Source of the DNA: Fretibacterium sp.
GTDB lineage: Bacteria; Synergistota; Synergistia; Synergistales; Aminobacteriaceae
Length of the DNA: 50,557 nucleotides
Reading direction: 5' to 3'
Assembly (NCBI GenBank): GCA_024695065.1
Contig: JAILIX010000026.1
Location: forward strand, 1-50,557
In this document: positions 43,886-50,557 of the stretch, in pieces
Layout: each line of letters begins with the position of its first letter
Numbering within the stretch: the first letter of the stretch is position 1
Program-made: the position numbers and the translations under genes
Notes under the pieces: generated by a model
What the model saw: only the letters and a program-made list of their open reading frames with translations
Databases searched by the model: none
What the model was told of the DNA's origin: nothing

Positions 43886-44114
43886 GTTCGTACCCTCCAA
43901 ACTCAGAATCATAGTCAACTAATTCTAACACAGCTTGACACAGGCCTCTGAGTTGATCTGAGCTGAACTGGCAGACTGCGATGCTGGGATGGCAGGGGAG
44001 TTTTTGTGCTTGGCGGGGAGATTGTTCAAAACTGGTGTGAACCGTTATAATGAATACATGGACACTCGAAAGGAGGGAATCCTTCCCTGCCTGAGCTGCA
44101 GTGGAAGGAAAGGA

Positions 44115-44729
44115 ATGAAAAACATGAGCAAAAAAACCGTATTTGCGGCAATAATTCTCTGTGCAGTACTGGGAGGACTTTTCGCAGCACGGACGCATCT
44201 GCCATGGGGGCGTGTTGATTTCAAATATAAGCACAACCCGATGGAGAACCCTAAAGCGGCGGCGGATATCATCGTCAACCCCAATGCAGTCTATGGCTAC
44301 TCACCCAATCCTGAATCCACAAGGATTGGAAATTTTGCAACTGCCATTGACTGGACAAATTCTGACGATGTTGCAAAAGCCAGAGCGATTCGTGAAGCCT
44401 ATCATGAGAGAAATAAAAACCTGTGGGAATTGTTTTCCTCTATGGAATCCCAGGGGTATTCCATAGAGGAAATCGCCCGAGCTGTCAGCCGGCAGAAGAA
44501 CCTCAACCGTCTCTCTGAACTGGACAGCAAGAATCTGGCGCTCACCAAAGCGAGCAATCTGGAGACATACGGCAACGAGGAGGGGCCGGATGCGGATTCC
44601 CTGCATCAAAAATATGGCTCATGGGAAACTGTCATTGATAAAGCCATAAGCACCAATCCTGGAATGGACGCCTGCTGCGGATTGTACGACACCTACTATC
44701 ACCAGTACCGGTTCAGCAGAAACGAGTAA
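44115..44729 (+). CDS. Membrane-anchored or secreted protein of unknown function
   Basis: Unknown family of about 200 residues, probably common in gut Firmicutes-like anaerobes (from memory, not checked). An N-terminal hydrophobic helix (about 9-24) lacks a clear cleavage site. The soluble part has NAVYGYSPNPESTRIGNFAT, a charged helical middle (SIEEIARAVSRQKNLNRLSE) and a conserved-looking end: NLETYGNEEGPDADSLHQKY, GSWETVIDKAISTNPGMDAC, CGLYDTYY. ATG 44115 has AAGGAAAGG upstream; the frame runs further back but without support. Confidence 0.75.
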   Translation: MKNMSKKTVFAAIILCAVLGGLFAARTHLPWGRVDFKYKHNPMENPKAAADIIVNPNAVYGYSPNPESTRIGNFATAIDWTNSDDVAKARAIREAYHERNKNLWELFSSMESQGYSIEEIARAVSRQKNLNRLSELDSKNLALTKASNLETYGNEEGPDADSLHQKYGSWETVIDKAISTNPGMDACCGLYDTYYHQYRFSRNE

Positions 44730-44740
44730 ATGATACTGTC

Positions 44741-44770
44741 AGGGCAGTCTCCAATTGGGGAGACTGCCCT
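44741..44770. terminator. Hairpin between convergent genes
   Basis: A 12-bp perfect stem (44741-44752 with 44759-44770) closes on a CCAATTGG-type loop. It lies 11 bases after the plus-strand gene and 12 bases after the minus-strand lipoprotein gene. No T run on either strand, so moderate. Confidence 0.6.
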
Positions 44771-44781
44771 ATAAAGGACAG

Positions 44782-45708
44782 TTAACGCTGCGCCCTGCCA
44801 ACTATAAGGTCTGTATCCCACTCATAATAGGGGGTAGAGAGGATGACACCCTCAAGCGTATCCTTCATGACGCCTTTCATTGGGTTTTTCCCTATTTTGT
44901 TGGGCGTCCTGATTCCCTCTGTGGACCGGTACCAGAACACCACATCCACCCTTTGGGACGCAAGGGCAGCCGAACGTCCTCCTGTGTCCACGCTGACAAG
45001 ACGGATATTCTTCTTCAGACGGCGCCCCAAATCAGACAGCACCGCCGTGTTGTAGCCCGTAGGCTTCCCATCTGCTGCAATCAGGTCAATGGGGGGCATA
45101 TCTCCTGTTACGGCGACCCTGATAGTAGGGGCGTCTTTAAAAATCTGAAACTTTACCTGTTCCGGCTCCTTCATTCCAAGGTCCGAAATGAACTTCTTCT
45201 CCAGTTTCTCCAGTGTCCCGTCTTTCTTCATTGCGGCAATCGCGCTGTTAAACTCCTTCTGCAGGGCAGTGTCTCCCTTGCGGAAACCAAAGGATATTGT
45301 GGACGGCATCATGTGCAGGGAAAACAGAATCTCATAATGAGGATTGTGGTCAACAAGGAAAAGTCCCACACTCTCAGGAAGAGATATTTCATCCAGCTTC
45401 CCGGCGCGAAGGGCCATCTGCATCGCAAGCAGAGAATCATAAAAATGGACAACGCGGCGCTGGGTTACCAGTGAGGAAAGAAAGCCCTGAAACTCATCAA
45501 ACTCACTCCATTCCTCCCCGGTTCCCTCAACGGGAATAAACGTATTGAGAGCCTTTCTGAGATTGTCGAGGCCCTTCTGAAACTCCACCTCTGTCGTTCC
45601 AAGATAGGTAAGCACTCCGGCGTGGATGGTCTCAGATTTTGAGGCAGCAGCGCATCCACAGGATGTAAATGATAAAACTAAAATCATTGCATATAAGACT
45701 TTTTTCAT
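44782..45708 (-). CDS. Orphan solute-binding lipoprotein (SBP family 3-like)
   Basis: Predicted lipoprotein: MKKVLYAMILVLSFTSCGCA has a lipobox-like FTSC. The rest resembles amino-acid-type periplasmic binding proteins: SVGLFLVDHNPHYEILFSLH, FGFRKGDTALQKEFNSAIAA followed by MKKDGTLEKLEKKF, then a second lobe beginning TIRVAVTGDMPPIDLIAADG. The order suggests two related lobes, or one domain plus a half. No permease or ATPase is adjacent, so its partner is elsewhere or it acts as a sensor. ATG 45708 has GGGGG upstream; ATG 45726 is only six residues longer. Confidence 0.82.
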   Translation of the reverse strand: MKKVLYAMILVLSFTSCGCAAASKSETIHAGVLTYLGTTEVEFQKGLDNLRKALNTFIPVEGTGEEWSEFDEFQGFLSSLVTQRRVVHFYDSLLAMQMALRAGKLDEISLPESVGLFLVDHNPHYEILFSLHMMPSTISFGFRKGDTALQKEFNSAIAAMKKDGTLEKLEKKFISDLGMKEPEQVKFQIFKDAPTIRVAVTGDMPPIDLIAADGKPTGYNTAVLSDLGRRLKKNIRLVSVDTGGRSAALASQRVDVVFWYRSTEGIRTPNKIGKNPMKGVMKDTLEGVILSTPYYEWDTDLIVGRAQR

Positions 45709-45777
45709 TTTATTTCCCCCATACATTTTTACAACACGCCTTTCAGCTTCAGAATATCAGAGACACTCTTACTAGTG

Positions 45778-46473
45778 TCACTTCAGAGATTCTACCATGA
45801 ATGGACACCGTTTTCCTATACATTGTCTGTTCTGCGGGGAATAGCTGCATATAACCTCGCTCCGCTCCATATCTACACCAAAATGTTCTTTTACAAAGTC
45901 AATTGCAGTTATAATTGAAAGGAATGAGTCTCTCTTGCAGCAGCGCGGACCGCCAATCCTGCCAATCTCTGCGAGTGCCTTTGAAGTCATCAGATTGGAC
46001 AGCCCCCAGGATTTTACTGTAAGTGGAGTAGATTCTGAGATGATGGATACAAATATACCAGCACTGATGCCCGCACCGCAGGCTCCCCAGAAACCGCAGA
46101 CCCCGCCCGGGACTTCCCTGCCGCGGCTTTGCATTTCAAGGAGGGCTGCGTCAAGATCTATCTTCCCCCCCGCGTTTCGGTACGCTGTCAGCAGAGCTGC
46201 TCCAACCATAACATGATGTTCCGGTCCATGCATATGGCAAAAAGACTCTGCCATCATTTTATGAAGAATCCCGATGGGATTCTTCGAGCATTCACGGAGG
46301 CACAAACTGATGATAACATCGATTCCCCTCATGTGGCATTCATTGCAAACATAGTGACCTTTGGAACATTTTGCCTTGCTCATTTCCTGCTTACGGCAAA
46401 GTTCACACTCCATAAGCTCGTCTTTTTCAAGGTACTGAAGCGGTGCTCCGCAAATCAGACATTCCTCTGGCAT
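45778..46473 (-). CDS. DUF5714 cysteine-rich protein
   Basis: A 231-residue protein that opens with zinc-type cysteine pairs (ECLICGAPL, CELCRK, CSKGHYVCNECH) and continues with a DUF5714-like domain (MAESFCHMHGPEHHVMVGAA, EVPGGVCGFWGACGAGISAG, GRIGGPRCCKRDSFLSIITA, CSYSPQNRQCIGKRCPFM). DUF5714 is sometimes associated with radical-SAM proteins; none is near here. The many conserved cysteines suggest metal or iron-sulfur binding. ATG 46473 with AGAGGAG upstream was chosen over 46521. Confidence 0.78.
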   Translation of the reverse strand: MPEECLICGAPLQYLEKDELMECELCRKQEMSKAKCSKGHYVCNECHMRGIDVIISLCLRECSKNPIGILHKMMAESFCHMHGPEHHVMVGAALLTAYRNAGGKIDLDAALLEMQSRGREVPGGVCGFWGACGAGISAGIFVSIISESTPLTVKSWGLSNLMTSKALAEIGRIGGPRCCKRDSFLSIITAIDFVKEHFGVDMERSEVICSYSPQNRQCIGKRCPFMVESLK

Positions 46474-46634
46474 AATCAATCTCCTCTCAGGCCAATCATC
46501 CGGTTCATATCTGCCGGCCAAAGAATTGCGGGTGGTGTGAAGTCAACGCAGGATATGACCCGCTGTAATATCCTTCTCCCTCTTTAATTTAATCATTCCT
46601 TGTCTTTGCATCCATGGCTTTCTTGTCACTTCGC

Positions 46635-47507
46635 TCAAAATCCATGATTCATCTGAGGTAAATTTCCATAGTCTGATTCCTCTAACGGCTTTAATTCCAT
46701 TTCTAGTGTGCTGCACAGGGACGCAAGGTCTCTGTCGGGAACGCCGATGCGCAGCAGGTATCTTTCAGCTGCGGCAGCCAGGTTGTCGTTAAAAATATCT
46801 CTGATCCCGAAAGCTATGGTAAGGCTTGATAGTATTTCATTGTGAGCAACAAAGTTATAGTCCCTGGTGTTTGGCCGAATGCCAAAATAATTGTAGAACG
46901 AAACAAGGTAATCGGCCACAATCTCTTGGGCAGAAGCGCCCATGAGGGCTTCCAGAACAGCACAGACAAAACCGGATCTGTCCTTACCCAGATCGCAGTG
47001 AATGAGGAAGGGCGGCTGGCTGTGTGCCATGAGTCTAATGCCCTCAGAAAGCCTCTCCTGGAATACATCAGATTGATACTTCCAGTTGAGGTTGAGACTG
47101 ATGATGTCCTGTGTTCTGTAATAACTGCTTTTGAAACTCTTGTATCTCTGAAGCTTTTCTTCTGTATCAGCAAGGTTAACGAAGGTCTTTATCCCGGCGT
47201 TTTGGGCAGCATTGTCAGCGATGTGGTTCCTGTTTCCCCAAGGATTAACAGGGGAGGAGGATCGATAGAGCGTTCCCCTGCCCATGCCCGTTGTGGTCAC
47301 GACACGAAAGTTGGCAAATTCCTCATCCGTCAGATGGGGGTAATCTGCTCTGTTCCTGCTTAGCCTCTTTGAGAGGCTGCGGTAAAAACTTCGTCTATAG
47401 GCGGCACCACGAGGAGAGCGAGACTTTGCCTCTGCCGCAAGACTGGCGGAGAGGCAAAAAATCAGGATAAACAGTGAAAGTAAAAGGTTGTAAAAGTTTT
47501 TCTTCAT
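46635..47507 (-). CDS. Secreted tyrosine/dual-specificity phosphatase
   Basis: Exported phosphatase. Signal peptide MKKNFYNLLLSLFILIFCLS, basic linker (about 28-55), then a Y_phosphatase3-type domain with GTLYRSSSPVNPWGNRNHIA, IKTFVNLADTEEKL and the P-loop FLIHCDLGKDRSGFVCAVLE (HCx5R). Relatives hydrolyse phosphotyrosine, phosphoinositides or phytate-like substrates; a secreted enzyme with GKDR is often lipid- or inositol-directed, but this is inference. ATG 47507 has GGGGAAG upstream. It lies alone. Confidence 0.87.
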   Translation of the reverse strand: MKKNFYNLLLSLFILIFCLSASLAAEAKSRSPRGAAYRRSFYRSLSKRLSRNRADYPHLTDEEFANFRVVTTTGMGRGTLYRSSSPVNPWGNRNHIADNAAQNAGIKTFVNLADTEEKLQRYKSFKSSYYRTQDIISLNLNWKYQSDVFQERLSEGIRLMAHSQPPFLIHCDLGKDRSGFVCAVLEALMGASAQEIVADYLVSFYNYFGIRPNTRDYNFVAHNEILSSLTIAFGIRDIFNDNLAAAAERYLLRIGVPDRDLASLCSTLEMELKPLEESDYGNLPQMNHGF

Positions 47508-47520
47508 TCGGTCTTCCCCA

Positions 47521-47562
47521 TAAAAAGGCCGGCTGACACAAGTCATGTTTGTGGGCCGGCCT
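47521..47562 (-). terminator. Terminator downstream of the SPFH/membrane protein pair
   Basis: An 8-bp GC stem (47526-47533 with 47555-47562) is followed on the minus strand by TTTTTATGG. The loop is large. It ends the upstream minus-strand operon. Confidence 0.7.
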
Positions 47563-47611
47563 CAGCGTTTCAGGAGTTATTTTTTCAGTGACAACAACCC
47601 ATTTCCAATGA

Positions 47612-48322
47612 TTATTTTGCGCTCAGAACCGCCGCGTTGCGGGCTTCCAGGGCGCGTGCGGCCAGAGTACAGGCTCTCAGAAGTTCTGCAGTGTTGACTG
47701 GATCCGTCCTCTCCAGCGCTGCCAGCGCTCCGTCCAGTGAGTTCTCAAGTTCGAGCGGTCCGGGAGTGGGATCAGAGAACTGAAGGGACTCCGACAGTTT
47801 ATACAGGGGAGCAAGGTCCTCCCTGGAGATTTTTGCCTCCGCGTCTGTCGCCAGATTCCTGATGCGTGCAGCCCGAGCGGCCATGTCCAGACGTCCCTGC
47901 TTTTGCTCACGATGTTCAGCGCTGTCCTGCTTCAGCAGAGCCATGTTGGTCAGCAGCAGAGGAATCAGGAACACAGCGAGACCTCCAACGTGGAGCAGAA
48001 GATAGCCTGTGACTGAGAAGGCCATCTTTGCATTCACAATGGCGGCTGCAATAGTAAAGACGAAGTAGCCACCAATCAGGAAGAGTTGAGCAAAGTGTCC
48101 GGACACGCCGCGTCCTCCGTTGCCGCGAAGCGCAATGCGTGACGCAAAGAGCGTGGTCAGCAACAGGGCAACGGCCATGAAGCCCATGGACATCCAGAAC
48201 GTTGTGCCACGTGACTCCGGCTCCGTCAGAAACCAGACGAACACGGCCACCACCGCGATGATGAGGAGCATAAGAAGAAAGAGGTTAAACACCTGCCGTA
48301 TTTTGTCGATAATCTTGCCCAT
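47612..48322 (-). CDS. Four-helix membrane protein paired with SPFH protein
   Basis: I do not recognise a family. Four membrane helices lie in residues about 12-128 (FNLFLLMLLIIAVVAVFVWF; FWMSMGFMAVALLLTTLF; LFLIGGYFVFTIAAAIV; YLLLHVGGLAVFLIPLLLTN), followed by a ~100-residue helical cytoplasmic tail rich in alanine and leucine. AAGGAGG precedes ATG. It lies 47 bases after the SPFH gene on the same strand, with a terminator behind it, so they form a two-gene unit. The SPFH partner is cytoplasmic, and this may be its membrane receptor. Confidence 0.78.
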   Translation of the reverse strand: MGKIIDKIRQVFNLFLLMLLIIAVVAVFVWFLTEPESRGTTFWMSMGFMAVALLLTTLFASRIALRGNGGRGVSGHFAQLFLIGGYFVFTIAAAIVNAKMAFSVTGYLLLHVGGLAVFLIPLLLTNMALLKQDSAEHREQKQGRLDMAARAARIRNLATDAEAKISREDLAPLYKLSESLQFSDPTPGPLELENSLDGALAALERTDPVNTAELLRACTLAARALEARNAAVLSAK

Positions 48323-48369
48323 AACAATATCCTCCTTTATTTGTCAGGCTTGTGCCGTGAGCGATTAAA

Positions 48370-49470
48370 TCACAGGGCCTTTCCGCACGTGGGGCAGAAG
48401 CGCATCCCGGGACTCAGTTTCGTGCCGCATGAAGAGCAGAAGTTGGGCGTGGCGGTGGACTGCTGGGGATCGGCATTTGGAGAGGACGACGGTTGTGACT
48501 GAGGGGCGGATGCCATGGCCTGAGGAGCTGACGGCGCGCCGGGGGGCGTACTGGCGGCGTTGGAGTTGACGTACTGCCCCATTTGGGCAGCCATCTGTCC
48601 AATAGCTCCGCCAAGGCCCATTCCTGTACCGAGTCCGACCCCCATGCCCATCATGGACCCGCCCTCTCCGGTGTTCTTTGCCGCGGATTCCAGCACATCA
48701 AAGGAGCGTTCCTGCTGATAGGTATACCCCTTCAGTTCCATGCGGGCCCGCTCGCTCATGGCACGCTTAATGTCCCGGACGCTCTCGTCGTCGTCAGGAA
48801 CATTAATGGATCCGAAGAAGAAGTTGACCGGCTCAATGCCGTACTCCTCAAAAACGGGGCGTATTTCTCCCATAGCCTCGTCTGACATATCGCGGAGATA
48901 GGCGCTGATTTCAAAAATGGTAATCTTCTTGTGGGCAATGTAGGAGGCAATCATGTCTCCCATCCGGCTGAGAATAAGCCCCCGGAAGGAATTCACCAGG
49001 TCATCACGGGTAACCTGAGTGCGGCTTCCGGCCAGTTTCAGCAGGAACTTCCGGCTTTCGTTGACACGAATGCCAAACTGTCCGTAGGCGCGGACGGGGA
49101 GGGCAATCTTATACTCAGGATCACGCAACAGGATGGGGGTCTGCGTACCCCACTTCACGTCCAGCACGTTCACTTTGTTGATAAACCAGACATGGGCCTT
49201 AAAAGGGCTCTCGCCTCCGGTGGGAAGATTCAGCAGCCCCCGCAGCAGAGGGATGTTTTCTGTTGAGAGTGAGTAACGTCCCGGCCCGAACAGATCAAGA
49301 GCCTGGCCGTCGCGAAAGAGAATCGCCTCCTGGGCCTCATTGACGATGAGTTGTGTCCAGTTGCCCAGCGCGTCACTTTTTTCCGGATTCTTTGGGTCTA
49401 CGTAGCGCCACGCAAAAACTTCATTTGTGTCCACTTCGCGGTCCCATTCAACAATTTGCAGCAATGCCAC
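48370..49470 (-). CDS. SPFH-domain (YdjI-type) protein with C-terminal zinc ribbon
   Basis: SPFH/stomatin-like protein of the virion-core/YdjI subgroup. The N-terminus MALLQIVEWDREVDTNEVFAW and QLIVNEAQEAILFRDGQALD are typical. A long SPFH domain (about 20-265) includes NVLDVKWGTQTPILLRDPEY. A glycine/methionine-rich stretch (about 272-300), a proline/serine-rich linker, and a CSSCGTKLSPGMRFCPTCGK zinc ribbon end the 366-residue product. In other bacteria such proteins accompany PspA-type membrane stress proteins. It is followed by a four-helix membrane protein. Confidence 0.9.
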   Translation of the reverse strand: MALLQIVEWDREVDTNEVFAWRYVDPKNPEKSDALGNWTQLIVNEAQEAILFRDGQALDLFGPGRYSLSTENIPLLRGLLNLPTGGESPFKAHVWFINKVNVLDVKWGTQTPILLRDPEYKIALPVRAYGQFGIRVNESRKFLLKLAGSRTQVTRDDLVNSFRGLILSRMGDMIASYIAHKKITIFEISAYLRDMSDEAMGEIRPVFEEYGIEPVNFFFGSINVPDDDESVRDIKRAMSERARMELKGYTYQQERSFDVLESAAKNTGEGGSMMGMGVGLGTGMGLGGAIGQMAAQMGQYVNSNAASTPPGAPSAPQAMASAPQSQPSSSPNADPQQSTATPNFCSSCGTKLSPGMRFCPTCGKAL

Positions 49471-49506
49471 GGTCCATCACTCCTTTTGTTTCTCTAAGGT
49501 TCCATT

Positions 49507-50202
49507 TTACTTCAAGGGAGTAAAACTGAACAACTGCCCTTCCGCGCGGAGACGCAGAAGGGCAAAACAAGCAGGCAGTGCCTCTGTCGATACTACCCCG
49601 GCGACGGCACCGCCAGGTAAATCGAAATTCCGCCCTCTCAGAGGGCCTTCTCCCCTCAAAAGCGCTGCACAATCCACCGTTCTCATATCTCCGGACAGCC
49701 CCGTGCCCTGATACTTGAGGCAACTCTCCTTGAGGGTCCAGTAGCAGAGAAAAGCTCGCTGCCACCCCGACGGGGAAAGCCCCTGAGGTGCCTTTGTGCC
49801 TTGCAGGGACAGTGCCTTCAGTGTCTCGTACTCCTCAGGAAGGAAAAAGTGCCGGGCAATGTCCAGCCTGATACGACGATCCATCTCCACATCCACACCA
49901 TTTGGCTCTGTGCCGAGGCTGCAGGCTACCCAGGGACCGCTGTGAGAGAGGCTGAAGTGCAGCCCCTCTCCACAGTACGGCTTTCCTCTCTCATCCCGCA
50001 TAATTGAAACGTCTTCTGCAGTCTGCCCTGTTTCCCTTCCGATGAGCCATCGGGCCAGAAGTTCTGCCCAGACGGTACGGTTCCGGTCTGATGGAAAACG
50101 GTAACGCAAAATAGCTTCCCGCCGCTCATCCGTGAAATATGTCAGATAAGGCTCAACGGGGGACTCAAGATGATCGCTGAGTTCCAGAAAGTAGATATCC
50201 AA
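49507..50202 (-). CDS. Sfp-type 4'-phosphopantetheinyl transferase
   Basis: Transfers phosphopantetheine from CoA to a carrier-protein serine. It has the two-half Sfp layout: HFSLSHSGPWVACSLG, then GVDVE (magnesium), and the catalytic WTLKESCLKYQGTGL (WxxKE...K). At 231 residues it is Sfp-like rather than AcpS-like. It might be this organism's enzyme for AcpP or serve a secondary carrier. TTG 50202 starts 3 bases after the stop of the upstream efflux gene, so it is translationally coupled to it; the ribosome site is weak. Confidence 0.92.
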   Translation of the reverse strand: MDIYFLELSDHLESPVEPYLTYFTDERREAILRYRFPSDRNRTVWAELLARWLIGRETGQTAEDVSIMRDERGKPYCGEGLHFSLSHSGPWVACSLGTEPNGVDVEMDRRIRLDIARHFFLPEEYETLKALSLQGTKAPQGLSPSGWQRAFLCYWTLKESCLKYQGTGLSGDMRTVDCAALLRGEGPLRGRNFDLPGGAVAGVVSTEALPACFALLRLRAEGQLFSFTPLK

Positions 50203-50205
50203 GCC

Positions 50206-50557
50206 CTACTGCCGGGTATCCATCAGTCGGACCTTCTGCGCTTCCTTCAACAGGTGAGCTCCCGCTACGACAACACGCTGCCCGATATAAAGCTGCGCGC
50301 CTGAAATCTCGATGGTGCCGTCATTGCGCGGTGTGCCCACTGTGACGGGAATACGATGCACCTGGTGCCCGTTCCCTCCGGGCGTGGGGCCACAGAGCCA
50401 GACAAAGTTATCCTGCCCCTCGTTTAAAAGGGCTGTTGCCGGGACGAAGAAAGATAAGCCCTCATCACTCTTTGTCTCTTTGAGCATTACCTCTACGGTC
50501 ACAGCCATTCCTGGCAGGAACGCCACATCCTTTTGCTGCGGCATTGTGGCCGTAATG
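50206..50557 (-). CDS. RND efflux membrane-fusion protein, 5' end outside window
   Basis: C-terminal ~115 residues of a periplasmic adaptor (AcrA/MexE-like, HlyD family). The frame is open past the right edge (reading I-T-A-T before the methionine at 50544). The end of the beta-barrel domain and the membrane-proximal domain are seen: FLPGMAVTVEVML, LSFFVPATALLNEGQDNFVW and GQRVVVAGAHLLKEAQKVRL. The protein implies an outer membrane and a tripartite pump. The RND transporter gene is not in the window. Confidence 0.88.
   Translation of the reverse strand, partial: ITATMPQQKDVAFLPGMAVTVEVMLKETKSDEGLSFFVPATALLNEGQDNFVWLCGPTPGGNGHQVHRIPVTVGTPRNDGTIEISGAQLYIGQRVVVAGAHLLKEAQKVRLMDTRQ

Overview
The window is about 50.5 kb of chromosome from an anaerobic bacterium with a double membrane and roughly 54% GC by eye. 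A Synergistota-type organism (Cloacibacillus/Synergistes/Pyramidobacter-like) fits best. This is inferred from the plsX-fabK-fabD-fabG-acpP-fabF-rnc order, FabK as enoyl reductase, SLH-like modules together with an RND adaptor, and frequent TTG starts. Lineage was not tested by any search. I found no tRNA, rRNA, CRISPR array, prophage or insertion sequence.

Layout. 1-0.85 kb: 3' part of a GT4 glycosyltransferase. 0.9-3.9 kb (minus): a zinc-ribbon microprotein missed by length cutoffs, an unknown tail-anchored acidic protein, and folP-folK. 4.05-6.44 kb (plus): class A penicillin-binding protein. 6.66-9.39 kb (minus): gpmA, a class I aminotransferase and a DUF554 membrane protein. 9.74-10.7 kb (plus): KDPG aldolase fused to a VOC-like domain. 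10.8-14.8 kb (minus): two secreted proteins, one a C11 (clostripain-family) peptidase, which share a module of about 220 residues. 14.9-18.0 kb (plus): an exported FAD oxidoreductase with SLH-like repeats, then an aldo/keto reductase. 18.1-25.1 kb (plus): the phospholipid/fatty acid operon, then rnc and a ZnuA-like secreted protein. 25.1-27.3 kb: MATE exporter, a decayed LMW protein tyrosine phosphatase, and a DUF1622 protein. 27.4-33.9 kb (plus): ribD-ribE-ribA-ribH, serS, a membrane/GT26 fusion protein, and rlmH.

33.9-47.5 kb is an accessory stretch of short, often solitary genes: metallophosphoesterase, O6-alkylguanine-DNA alkyltransferase, DUF1294, prolyl-tRNA editing protein, NUDIX hydrolase, DUF362, a PPOX-fold flavoprotein, alpha/beta hydrolase, cyclophilin-like lipoprotein, flavodoxin, LysR regulator, a decayed trmO-like gene, a Vat-like acetyltransferase, a secreted unknown, a solute-binding lipoprotein, a DUF5714 protein and a secreted tyrosine phosphatase. 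Parts of it (34-36.6 kb) are visibly AT-rich. 47.6-50.56 kb (minus): a membrane protein with an SPFH/zinc-ribbon protein, a Sfp-type phosphopantetheinyl transferase, and the end of an RND membrane-fusion protein.

The genes with a clear common purpose are the lipid operon (PlsX to FabF, with a terminator hairpin after acpP that may raise carrier-protein output), the riboflavin operon (with a stand-alone GTP cyclohydrolase II where RibBA is often found), and the folate pair. The most unusual observations are an apparently catalytically dead WecA/MraY-like membrane domain fused to an intact-looking GT26 domain, the two-protein secreted C11 peptidase module, and two pseudogenes that can be read residue by residue.
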